From NCBI GenBank assembly GCA_040005095.1, contig JBDTZN010000069.1:1-10307 (forward strand): a stretch of 10,307 nucleotides of DNA, in the 5' to 3' direction. Each line of letters begins with the position of its first letter. Positions within the stretch are counted from its first letter, which is position 1. The DNA comes from UBA5186 sp040005095. GTDB taxonomy: Bacteria > Actinomycetota > Thermoleophilia > Gaiellales > Gaiellaceae. The notes under the pieces are model-generated. The model did no database searches. It saw only the letters and a program-made list of their open reading frames with translations, and was not told the DNA's origin. The translations under genes and the position numbers were made by a program. This document shows, piece after piece, positions 4,211-10,307 of the stretch.

Positions 4211-6859
4211 ATGGAAGTAGGACGCGCCGAGCCGATCAACGTCGAGCTCGACCGCCTGCGCTCGCTCGATGAGAAATTCGGACGCGAAGGACTGACCTTC
4301 GACGACGTCCTGCTCGTTCCCGCCGAGTCGCACGTCCTGCCGAACGACGTCTCCACCCGCACGCGCGTGACGCCCCGCATCGAGCTCGCGCTTCCGATCC
4401 TCTCCGCGGCCATGGACACGGTCACGGAGGCGCGGATGGCGATCGCGCTCGCGCGTGAGGGCGGGCTGGGGATCGTCCACCGCAACCTGTCCATCGAGGC
4501 CCAGGCCGCGGAGATCGACAAGGTCAAGCGCTCCGAGTCGGGGATGATCGTCGAGCCGGTCACGCTCGGCCCAGATAGGCAAGTCGCCGAGGCGCTCGAG
4601 TTGATGGCGACCTACCACATCTCCGGTGTGCCGATCGTGGACGAGGGCGGGCGCCTGGTCGGGATCCTGACGAATCGCGACCTGCGATTCGAGAGCGACA
4701 CCGGGCAGCCGGTCTCGGCGCTGATGACGTCGAAGAACCTCGTCACCGCGCCCGTCGGCACGACGCTGCGCGAGGCGGAGGAGATCCTGCACCGGCACAA
4801 GATCGAGAAGCTCCCCGTCGTCGACGCGGACGGCGTGCTCAAGGGCTTGATCACGGTCAAGGACATCCAGAAGCGCGTCGAGTTCCCGCTCGCCACGAAG
4901 GACGAGCAGGGGCGCTTGCGCGTCGGCGCTGCAGTCGGCGTGGGCCCGGATGCGCTGGACCGAGCCGCCGCGCTCGTCGCGCAGGACGTCGACGTGCTCG
5001 TCGTCGACACGGCGCACGGTCACTCGCGCGGGGTGCTCGAGATGGTGCGCCGGCTGAGCGAGGCGTTCGACGTCGAGCTGATCGCAGGCAACATCGCCAC
5101 CGCCGAGGCGGCCGAAGCGCTGATCGACGCGGGGGCCGACGCGGTGAAAGCCGGCGTGGGGCCGGGGTGTCTCGCCGCTGGGGCACGGATTTTGATGGCA
5201 AATTCGACCTACAAGAACGTCGAGGACGTCGAGTCCGGTGATCGTGTGATCAACATGCGCGGTGAAGCGGTGGCGGTCCGCAATGCCTGGTGCACGGGCG
5301 TGCGTGAGGTCGTCGGCGTGCGTCACGTGGCGTCGCCTCGCGAGACAGTCGTGACGCCTGACCACAACTACTTCGTCGGCGATCTGAGCACGGTCAGCAA
5401 GGCTTCGCTCCAGGGCGGCGGCTACGTCAAGGTGCTCGAAAAGCCGACCAAGCAGGGAATCTCGAAGCTGGACTGGAAAGAGATCGGAGCAGCTGAGGAC
5501 GATGCGCTCCTCCTACCCCGCCGGATCGCGTTCGAGCTTCCCGACGGGTTCGGGATCGACCTCCATGACTTCGCCGTCCGCAAGGGGATGCTCGGCCGTT
5601 ACCGGACGAGCATCCACGACTCATACGCCCTGGGGTACGTTTTCGGCACGTTCCTCGGTGACGGTGACGCGTTCCTGAACACGAATGGGCGGTCTGAGAT
5701 CGGCCGTGTCTCGTGGGCGTTCGGACTCGGCGAACGCGAGATCGCTGAGAAGCTTGTCGAGAGTCTCGGCACCCTCGTGGATGCGGACCTGCGGATCGAG
5801 GAGAAGCCGTCCACACTGATCGTTCGCCTCTACTCGCTGCAGTGGGCTCGGCTGCTCGCGACCTTCGGAAAGCGGCATGAGAAGCACCTGCCGAAGGACT
5901 ATCTCTGCGGCAGCCCGTTCTATCTCAAAGGGCTTTACGACGGCTTGCTCGACAGCGACGGCTACATCGACGGCGGCGATCGCGTCTGTTTTCGCAACAC
6001 GTCTCAGCAGCTCGTGGAGCTTTTCGGCGTCCTCTGCTTCCTTCTCTGGGGGAGCTTTCCCAACACCCACACCGAGCAGCCCTCTGCCGGCGGACTCCGG
6101 GGAACGACCGACGCACGCTGCCGGGAGTCGTACATCGCTCGCTTGAACCGGACGCACGCCAAGCGCCACGGTTCCGAGTTCCAGGTCGTCAAGCAGCTTG
6201 CGCAGCGTCCGCTCGTTGGCGCCGTTCCCGTGTACGACCTCGAAGTGGACTGCCCGAGCCACAGCTTCATCGCGGACAACGCAATCGTGCACAACTCCAT
6301 TTGCACCACCCGCGTCGTCGCCGGCGTGGGCGTTCCCCAGATCACCGCCGTGTTCGACTGCGCGCGTGTCGCAGGTCCGCGCGGCGTGCCGGTGATCGCG
6401 GACGGCGGGATGCAGTTCTCGGGCGACATCGCCAAGGCGCTCGCCGCGGGAGCCGACGCCGTCATGCTCGGGTCTCCGCTCGCAGGCGTCGAGGAAAGCC
6501 CGGGCGACGTCGTCGTCCAGCAGGGCCAGCGCTTCAAGGAGTACCGCGGCATGGGCTCGCTCGGCGCGATGAAGGCGCGCGGATACTCGAAGGACCGGTA
6601 CTTCCAGGGCGACGTCGAGGACGTCGACAAGCTCGTGCCCGAGGGAATCGAGGGCCGCGTCGCCTACAAGGGGCTGCTCGCCGGGATCCTGCACCAGCTC
6701 GTCGGCGGCGTCCGGCAGGCCATGGGCTACTGCGGCGCTGCGACGCTGGCCGAGCTGAAAGACGCGCGCTTCGTGCGCATCACGGGCGCGGGCCTGCGCG
6801 AGAGCCATCCGCACGACATCACGATCACCAAGGAGTCGCCGAATTACCGCCCCAGCTAG
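4211..6859 (+). CDS. guaB: IMP dehydrogenase precursor with in-frame intein
   Basis: IMP dehydrogenase oxidises IMP to XMP with NAD+, the committed step to guanine nucleotides, in the cytoplasm. The 882-residue frame is a 506-residue enzyme, normal for the family, split by 376 intein residues. The N-extein (1-319) has the GLTFDDVLLVPAES start, an AAMDTVTE segment and two CBS domains at about 112-225 that usually bind adenine or guanine nucleotides. It ends at GVGPG, the front of the active-site loop. The C-extein (696-882) resumes with SICTTR, the catalytic cysteine being Cys698 (Cys322 after splicing). Further on come ADGGMQFSGD, the flap with Arg796-Tyr797, and GRVAYKG. Unspliced protein should be inactive because the loop is interrupted. 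The ATG at 4211 lies 6 bases after a TANNNT box. guaA follows after 46 bases, the classic guaBA order. Confidence 0.97.
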   Translation: MEVGRAEPINVELDRLRSLDEKFGREGLTFDDVLLVPAESHVLPNDVSTRTRVTPRIELALPILSAAMDTVTEARMAIALAREGGLGIVHRNLSIEAQAAEIDKVKRSESGMIVEPVTLGPDRQVAEALELMATYHISGVPIVDEGGRLVGILTNRDLRFESDTGQPVSALMTSKNLVTAPVGTTLREAEEILHRHKIEKLPVVDADGVLKGLITVKDIQKRVEFPLATKDEQGRLRVGAAVGVGPDALDRAAALVAQDVDVLVVDTAHGHSRGVLEMVRRLSEAFDVELIAGNIATAEAAEALIDAGADAVKAGVGPGCLAAGARILMANSTYKNVEDVESGDRVINMRGEAVAVRNAWCTGVREVVGVRHVASPRETVVTPDHNYFVGDLSTVSKASLQGGGYVKVLEKPTKQGISKLDWKEIGAAEDDALLLPRRIAFELPDGFGIDLHDFAVRKGMLGRYRTSIHDSYALGYVFGTFLGDGDAFLNTNGRSEIGRVSWAFGLGEREIAEKLVESLGTLVDADLRIEEKPSTLIVRLYSLQWARLLATFGKRHEKHLPKDYLCGSPFYLKGLYDGLLDSDGYIDGGDRVCFRNTSQQLVELFGVLCFLLWGSFPNTHTEQPSAGGLRGTTDARCRESYIARLNRTHAKRHGSEFQVVKQLAQRPLVGAVPVYDLEVDCPSHSFIADNAIVHNSICTTRVVAGVGVPQITAVFDCARVAGPRGVPVIADGGMQFSGDIAKALAAGADAVMLGSPLAGVEESPGDVVVQQGQRFKEYRGMGSLGAMKARGYSKDRYFQGDVEDVDKLVPEGIEGRVAYKGLLAGILHQLVGGVRQAMGYCGAATLAELKDARFVRITGAGLRESHPHDITITKESPNYRPS
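5168..6295 (+). mobile_element. Intein with LAGLIDADG homing endonuclease in GuaB
   Basis: This 376-residue self-splicing element interrupts guaB in frame, at precursor residues 320-695. Block A starts at Cys320 (CLAAGARILMANSTY). Block B has the TPDH motif at 382-385 (Thr382, His385). Block F reads VYDLEVDCPSHSFIA with His684, and block G ends in His694-Asn695, followed by the nucleophile Ser696. Two LAGLIDADG-type helices are present, GTFLGDG with Asp484 and GLLDSDG with Asp583, so both acidic catalytic positions of the endonuclease are kept. All residues needed for class 1 splicing are visible. Insertion is between GVGPG and SICTTR of the active-site loop. Three hand-counted 60-base lines (5461, 5641, 5881) give 105/180 G+C, or 58%. 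Two extein lines (4981, 6661) give 88/120, or 73%, pointing to acquisition from elsewhere. Splicing itself is inferred. Confidence 0.95.
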
Positions 6860-6892
6860 CGCGGAGGTCATCCCGTTCCCGGCCCCCGAGCC

Positions 6893-6899
6893 GGAGGAG
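6893..6899 (+). promoter_or_regulatory. Shine-Dalgarno (GGAGGAG) deciding the guaA start
   Basis: GGAGGAG lies 6 bases before the GTG at 6906. It selects that GTG although the frame is open further upstream with Glu/Pro-rich sequence that has no ATG, GTG or TTG. It contrasts with the leaderless-looking starts elsewhere in the window and fits guaA being an internal gene of a guaBA transcript. Confidence 0.7.
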
Positions 6900-6905
6900 C
6901 GGCCC

Positions 6906-8426
6906 GTGCTCGTCCTCGACTTCGGCGGCCAGTACGCCCAGCTGATCGCCCGCCGTGTGCGCGACTGCCGCGTCTACTCCGAGCTCGTTCCGCACGATGT
7001 CACCGCAGCCGAAGTTCGCGCCCGCAACCCGCACGCGCTGATCCTCTCGGGAGGGCCGGCGTCGGTATTCGCGGACGATGCGCCGCAGATGGATCCCGAG
7101 CTGCTGCAGCTGGGCATCCCGACGCTCGGCATCTGCTACGGCATGCAGCTTCAGGCGCAGCTCCTCGGTGGGCGGGTGGAGCGCACCGATGTCTCGGAGT
7201 TCGGCAAGACCGCGCTCGAGGCGAAGGAAGGCGCCCTCTTCGAAGGGCTGCCCGACGAGCAGACCGTCTGGATGAGCCATCGCAACTCGGTCACCGTGCC
7301 GCCCGCGGGCGCGAGCGTGGTCGCAGGCTCTCCGTCCACCCCGATCGCGGCGTTCGAGAATCCCGAGACGCGGCAGTACGGCGTCCAGTTCCATCCCGAG
7401 GTCGTCCACACCCCGTACGGGAACGATCTGCTCAAGAACTTCCTCTACAACGTCGCCGGCGCGCCGCCCGCGTGGACGCCCGCCGCCGTGATCGAGGAGC
7501 AGGTCGAGCGGATCCGCGCGCAGGTCGGCAGCGACCACGTGCTCTGCGCGCTCTCGGGCGGCGTCGACTCGGCGGTCGCGGCGCTGCTCGTGCACAAGGC
7601 GATCGGCGACCAGCTCACCTGCGTGTTCGTCGACCACGGGTTCATGCGGAAAGACGAAGCCGCCCAGGTGGTCGAGACGTTCGACGGGCACTTCCACGTC
7701 CCGCTCGTCCACGTGCAGGCGCAGGAGCGCTTCCTTGCGCGGCTCGAGGGTGTCAGCGAGCCGGAGGAGAAGCGCAAGCGGATCGGCGAGGAGTTCATCC
7801 GCGTCTTCGAGGCGGAGGCCGCCGCGCTTGGGGACCTCAAGTGGCTCGTCCAGGGGACGCTCTACTCCGACGTGATCGAGTCGGGCGGCGACGTCGGGGT
7901 GGCCGCGAAGATCAAGTCCCACCACAACGTCGGCGGGCTCCCCGAGGACATGACGATGAAGCTCGTCGAGCCGCTGCGCCTGCTCTTCAAGGACGAGGTG
8001 CGCCGCGTCGGCGAGGAGCTCGGGATGCCGGAGCGCATGGTCTGGCGCCAGCCGTTCCCGGGCCCGGGCCTCGCGATTCGCATTATCGGCGAGGTCACGA
8101 ACGAGCGGCTGGAGATCCTGCGCGAGGCCGACGCCGTGATCCAGGAGGAGATCCGCCGCGCCGGGCTCTACCGCGAGCTCTGGCAGTCCTTCGCCGTGCT
8201 GCCCGCAATCAAGTCGGTCGGCGTCCAGGGCGACGAGCGCACCTATGCGTACCCGATTGTGATCCGCGCCGTCACGAGCGAGGACGCCATGACGGCGGAC
8301 TGGGCACGTTTGCCCTACGACCTGCTGGAGACGATCTCCAGCAGGATCATCAACGAGATTCCCGGCGTGAACCGTGTCGCCCTCGACATCTCGTCCAAGC
8401 CGCCCTCAACGATCGAGTGGGAGTAG
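6906..8426 (+). CDS. guaA: GMP synthase (glutamine-hydrolysing)
   Basis: The enzyme converts XMP to GMP using ATP and ammonia drawn from glutamine, the step after IMP dehydrogenase. The N-terminal class I glutamine amidotransferase domain (about 1-185) starts LVLDFGGQYAQLIARRVRD. It carries the nucleophile Cys77 in LGICYGMQ, with His163 and Glu165 in FHPEV completing the triad. The ATP-pyrophosphatase domain follows with the P-loop SGGVDS at 217-222. The C-terminal dimerisation domain includes FPGPGLAIRIIGEV and ends in the typical KPPSTIEWE. At 506 residues it is complete. The first residue is encoded by GTG with a good ribosome site; homologues often have a few residues more before this point, so a non-standard upstream start is possible but not needed. 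The next gene starts 4 bases after the stop, which suggests one transcript. Confidence 0.97.
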   Translation: MLVLDFGGQYAQLIARRVRDCRVYSELVPHDVTAAEVRARNPHALILSGGPASVFADDAPQMDPELLQLGIPTLGICYGMQLQAQLLGGRVERTDVSEFGKTALEAKEGALFEGLPDEQTVWMSHRNSVTVPPAGASVVAGSPSTPIAAFENPETRQYGVQFHPEVVHTPYGNDLLKNFLYNVAGAPPAWTPAAVIEEQVERIRAQVGSDHVLCALSGGVDSAVAALLVHKAIGDQLTCVFVDHGFMRKDEAAQVVETFDGHFHVPLVHVQAQERFLARLEGVSEPEEKRKRIGEEFIRVFEAEAAALGDLKWLVQGTLYSDVIESGGDVGVAAKIKSHHNVGGLPEDMTMKLVEPLRLLFKDEVRRVGEELGMPERMVWRQPFPGPGLAIRIIGEVTNERLEILREADAVIQEEIRRAGLYRELWQSFAVLPAIKSVGVQGDERTYAYPIVIRAVTSEDAMTADWARLPYDLLETISSRIINEIPGVNRVALDISSKPPSTIEWE

Positions 8427-8430
8427 AGAC

Positions 8431-8745
8431 ATGCCGTTCGACCAGTACCACGAGCCGCCCGACGAGCTTTCCGAGGAGACGCGTACCTTCGCGCGGATCT
8501 GCGCCTCGCTGGTCGAGGAGGCTGAGGCGATCGGCTGGTACGCGCAGCGGCTGGCGCTCGAGAAGGACAAGGACGCCCGCGCGATCATGGAGAACGCGCA
8601 GCAGGAGGAGTTCAAGCACTTCGGGATGGACCTCGAGTTCCTGATCAGGCGCGAGCCGAAGTGGCGCGAGGTGCTCGAACGGATCCTCTTCCGCGAGGGC
8701 GACATCGTCGCGCACGGCGAAGAGGCCGAAGAAGCGATCGACTAG
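8431..8745 (+). CDS. Encapsulated-ferritin-like (EncFtn family) protein
   Basis: This 104-residue, two-helix protein matches the encapsulin-associated ferritin-like family. Members dimerise to form a four-helix-bundle ferroxidase site and assemble as decameric rings, usually as iron-oxidising cargo inside encapsulin shells. Visible marks are YHEPPDELSEET at the start, LVEEAEAIGWYAQR in the first helix and QQEEFKHFGMDLEFL in the second. From memory of the Rhodospirillum rubrum protein, metal ligands Glu32, Glu62 and His65 correspond here to Glu30, Glu60 and His63. Trp36-Tyr37 match its Trp-Tyr pair. The C-terminus is acidic (EEAEEAID) and shows no GSL-type encapsulin targeting peptide, and no encapsulin gene is in the window. 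GGGAG (8419-8423), 7 bases before the ATG, supports this start, 4 bases after guaA. An iron-handling or oxidative-stress role is inferred. It could be a free-standing family branch. Confidence 0.82.
   Translation: MPFDQYHEPPDELSEETRTFARICASLVEEAEAIGWYAQRLALEKDKDARAIMENAQQEEFKHFGMDLEFLIRREPKWREVLERILFREGDIVAHGEEAEEAID
8742..8745. other. Shared CTAG: overlapping stop codons of convergent genes
   Basis: TAG at 8743-8745 ends the EncFtn-like gene, and the complement of 8742-8744 reads TAG and ends the acylphosphatase gene. This repeats the arrangement at 1443-1446. It leaves no room for a terminator between the genes, so transcripts from both sides must run into one another. Confidence 0.9.
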
Positions 8746-9008
8746 CGGACGGCGAAGCCTCGGAGCCCCTCCGGGTCCTCCTCGGTCACGTCCACACGCT
8801 CGACCCGCGCACCGCGCGGCCCCTCGCGCGCGAAGCGAACGAGCCGCTCCACTGCCTCCGGCTCGCCTTCGAACACCGCTTCAACCGCGCCGTCAGCGCG
8901 GTTGCGCACCGAGCCCGCCACGCCCTCGCGCTCAGCGAGCCGCCGCGTCGAGTCGCGAAAGAAGACGCCCTGGACGTGGCCGTGGATCACAACGCGGCGG
9001 CGGATCAT
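8742..9008 (-). CDS. acyP: Acylphosphatase
   Basis: Acylphosphatases hydrolyse the carboxyl-phosphate bond of acyl phosphates such as acetyl phosphate or 1,3-bisphosphoglycerate, in the cytoplasm. The 88-residue product has the full small alpha/beta fold signature. GHVQGVFFR holds the phosphate-binding loop and catalytic Arg18, and GSVRNRADGAVEAVFEG holds catalytic Asn36. The end LRGFAVR is a usual final strand. Length is normal for the family (about 90 residues). The ATG is 20 bases from the start codon of the divergent transporter gene. No clear ribosome site or well-spaced -10 box is seen on its strand, so its promoter may lie inside the transporter gene. The biological role of bacterial acylphosphatases is mostly unsettled. 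Confidence 0.93.
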   Translation of the reverse strand: MIRRRVVIHGHVQGVFFRDSTRRLAEREGVAGSVRNRADGAVEAVFEGEPEAVERLVRFAREGPRGARVERVDVTEEDPEGLRGFAVR

Positions 9009-9015
9009 CGCGTCG

Positions 9016-9021
9016 TACGAT
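9016..9021 (+). promoter_or_regulatory. Candidate -10 box (TACGAT) for leaderless transporter start
   Basis: TACGAT is close to the bacterial -10 consensus and sits exactly 7 bases before the ATG at 9029, with no Shine-Dalgarno between. Any -35 would fall inside the divergent acylphosphatase gene; none is obvious. Confidence 0.5.
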
Positions 9022-9028
9022 TCCGAAA

Positions 9029-10252
9029 ATGCAAGCGGAAGCCAAGCCCTATCCGGTCCGCCGGAACGCGCTGCTCCTGACGGCCGGGCTCGTGTGCCTG
9101 TCCGGCATGTTCCAGCTCGCGGTCGCGCTCTCGACGGTGACGCTGGTCGTCGTCACCGGAGTGGAGGGGATCCTGGGACTCGCGCCGGCGATCTTCCTGG
9201 CCGCCGGCGCGCTCGCGGTGGCGCCGGCGGGGCGCGCGATGGATCGCTTCGGCCGTATGCCGGTGATCCGATCCGGGTACGCGGCGGGCGTCGCAGGCTC
9301 GGTGGTCACGGGCCTCGGCTGTGCCGTCGAGTCGGGCGTCGTCGTTGTCTTGGGACTCGGTCTTGCAGGAGCGTCAGGAGCGATCGTGCTGCTCTCGCGC
9401 GTCGCGGCCGCGGAGATGTTCCCGCCGGAGCGCCGGGCTCGGGGCGTCTCGCTGGTGCTGTTCGGCGCGGTTTCGGGCGCCGTCTGGGGGCCGCTGATCT
9501 TCGGCCCGCTGTTCGCCGGCCGGGAGCTCACGAGCCATGCCCTGGTCGTTCCGTGGCTCGCGAGCGGGCTGTTCATGGTGGCCGGGCTCGCGATCTCGTT
9601 TGGCGTCCGGCCCGATCCCAAGACGATCGCGGCCACGCATCCGGGCGACGATCAGACTGAGGCTGCTGCTCCTCTTCGCGAGATCGTGCGTCGGCCCGGC
9701 GTCCCCACAGCGCTCCTCGGAGCGGTCGCGAGCTTCGCGGTGATGGTCGGCGTGATGAACCTGTCCGGCTACGTCGCGGTCGGGCACGGGCATCACGAGA
9801 GCGACGTCTTCACGATCATCAGCGCGCACATAGTCGGGATGTACGGGCTCGTGCTCATCGTCGGCGACCTGGTCGAGCGGATCGGCCGCCGTCGCTCGAT
9901 CGTCATCGGGCTCGCGATCATGGCGGTCTCGAACGGGGCGCTCGTGTGGCTCTCGGGCCTCCTCGGGATGAGCGTCAGCCTCTTCGGCCTGGGCCTCGGC
10001 TGGAGCCTCGCGTACGTCGCCGCCACGACGGAGCTCGTCTCGCTCACGAGGCCGTCCGAGCGCGGGCGCCTGATCGGCTTCACCGACCTCCTCTCCAGCC
10101 TGACCGGCGCGGGGCTCGCGTTGCTCGGCGGTGTGGTCTACAGCGGCGCGGGTGCGGGAACGCTTGCGGCCGCAGCAGCTGTGCTCGCCATCGGCCCGGC
10201 GGCGTGGATCGCCGTGCGCTCTGCAGGACTCCGCGTGGCGACAGCGGGGTAG
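9029..10252 (+). CDS. Major facilitator superfamily (MFS) transporter
   Basis: This 407-residue membrane protein is rich in hydrophobic helices in the two-half pattern of a 12-helix MFS carrier. The short N-terminus with Lys and Arg (RRN at 11-13) precedes the first helix. The loop between helices 2 and 3 carries the MFS motif A as GRAMDRFGRMP (68-78, Asp72, Arg73, Arg76). A degenerate copy, GDLVERIGRRR (around Asp280), lies at the matching place in the second half. A longer hydrophilic stretch in the middle (RPDPKTIAATHPGDDQTEAA) is the usual central cytoplasmic loop. Substrate cannot be told; general resemblance is to drug- or metabolite-efflux carriers. It diverges from acyP with a 20-bp gap and has its own promoter-like box. 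No regulator gene is adjacent. Confidence 0.88.
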   Translation: MQAEAKPYPVRRNALLLTAGLVCLSGMFQLAVALSTVTLVVVTGVEGILGLAPAIFLAAGALAVAPAGRAMDRFGRMPVIRSGYAAGVAGSVVTGLGCAVESGVVVVLGLGLAGASGAIVLLSRVAAAEMFPPERRARGVSLVLFGAVSGAVWGPLIFGPLFAGRELTSHALVVPWLASGLFMVAGLAISFGVRPDPKTIAATHPGDDQTEAAAPLREIVRRPGVPTALLGAVASFAVMVGVMNLSGYVAVGHGHHESDVFTIISAHIVGMYGLVLIVGDLVERIGRRRSIVIGLAIMAVSNGALVWLSGLLGMSVSLFGLGLGWSLAYVAATTELVSLTRPSERGRLIGFTDLLSSLTGAGLALLGGVVYSGAGAGTLAAAAAVLAIGPAAWIAVRSAGLRVATAG

Positions 10253-10258
10253 AACCGC

Positions 10259-10264
10259 TACAAT
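10259..10264 (+). promoter_or_regulatory. Candidate -10 box (TACAAT) after the transporter gene
   Basis: TACAAT differs from the canonical TATAAT at one base and follows the transporter stop by 6 bases. A weak GCGACA at 10238-10243 could serve as -35, with a short 15-base spacer. It probably starts the next gene, whose ATG may be at 10302-10304, followed by one Lys codon before the window ends. Confidence 0.4.
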
Positions 10265-10272
10265 CCGCGCCC

Positions 10273-10291
10273 GGCGGACGCCCTGTCCGCC
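10273..10291 (+). terminator. 7-bp hairpin after the transporter gene
   Basis: GGCGGAC (10273-10279) pairs perfectly with GTCCGCC (10285-10291) around a 5-base loop, followed by CTTTCT. It could end the transporter transcript. Because it starts about 8 bases after the TACAAT box, it could instead form the very 5' end of the next transcript. The sequence does not settle which. Confidence 0.45.
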
Positions 10292-10307
10292 CTTTCTACG
10301 TATGAAG

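Noticed and set aside
5168..5170. The Cys right after GVGPG as the IMPDH catalytic cysteine
   Set aside because: It is intein Cys1. The enzyme's nucleophile is in SICTTR after the insert, encoded at 6302-6304.
5168..6295. The insert as a frameshift, a separate gene or an assembly error within guaB
   Set aside because: It is in frame, begins with Cys, ends His-Asn before Ser, and carries blocks A, B, F and G plus two LAGLIDADG helices. Removing it restores a normal 506-residue IMPDH.
4145..6871. Two long minus-strand open frames (406 and 416 codons) across guaB
   Set aside because: They mirror the codon pattern of guaB, cross the intein borders without change of character and show no recognisable domains.
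6879..6894. Small 5-bp hairpin (CCGGC/GCCGG) before guaA as a riboswitch or terminator
   Set aside because: It is too short and expected by chance in such GC-rich sequence. It overlaps two bases of the Shine-Dalgarno, but nothing else supports regulation.
8374..8430. Upstream extension of the EncFtn-like gene starting inside guaA
   Set aside because: The added Ser/Arg/Pro-rich residues are out-of-frame guaA sequence. The ATG at 8431 has a good ribosome site and gives the family's usual N-terminus.
1..10307. tRNA, rRNA, CRISPR array, insertion sequence or prophage genes
   Set aside because: No tRNA-like cloverleaf, spaced direct repeats, transposase or phage gene was seen by eye; the only mobile element recognised is the intein.

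Overview
This is a very GC-rich chromosomal segment (about 70% or more in hand-counted host stretches) carrying mostly core metabolic genes. Gene style suggests an actinobacterium, possibly a deep-branching class such as Thermoleophilia. The pointers are the long-type OMP decarboxylase, GTG starts, GTGA overlaps between genes, and probable leaderless starts behind TANNNT boxes. The taxonomic call is an inference from style only.

Layout. The window opens with the Gly-rich tail of an unidentified protein, then a 24-bp hairpin. Next come pyrF (UMP synthesis) and a small Thr-rich membrane-anchored LysM protein overlapping its stop. Positions 1443-2089 hold two gene remnants lying head to head. 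One is a TetR-type regulator on the minus strand that has lost its DNA-binding half. The other, on the plus strand, is the C-terminal end of an Ig-like exported protein. Both are cut at about the same point, as one deletion would do. A probable leaderless operon follows: an S11 D-Ala-D-Ala carboxypeptidase overlapping a PfkB-family sugar kinase.

GTP synthesis comes next. guaB (IMP dehydrogenase) carries a 376-residue in-frame intein with a LAGLIDADG endonuclease. The intein sits in the active-site loop, three residues before the catalytic cysteine. guaA (GMP synthase) follows with a strong Shine-Dalgarno, and close behind it is a 104-residue homologue of the encapsulated ferritin (EncFtn) family with no encapsulin gene in view. 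An acylphosphatase lies convergent to it. An MFS transporter diverges from the acylphosphatase with only 20 bp between the two start codons. The window ends with a promoter-like box, a short hairpin and what may be the first two codons of another gene.

How the genes work together: pyrF, guaB and guaA cover pyrimidine and guanine nucleotide synthesis. GuaB must splice out its intein before it can work, so GMP supply depends on protein splicing. The carboxypeptidase and LysM protein act at the cell wall. The most notable items are the intein, the orphan EncFtn protein, the paired gene truncation, the very strong TAG stop-codon preference (10 of 12), and two convergent gene pairs whose stop codons share one CTAG palindrome.
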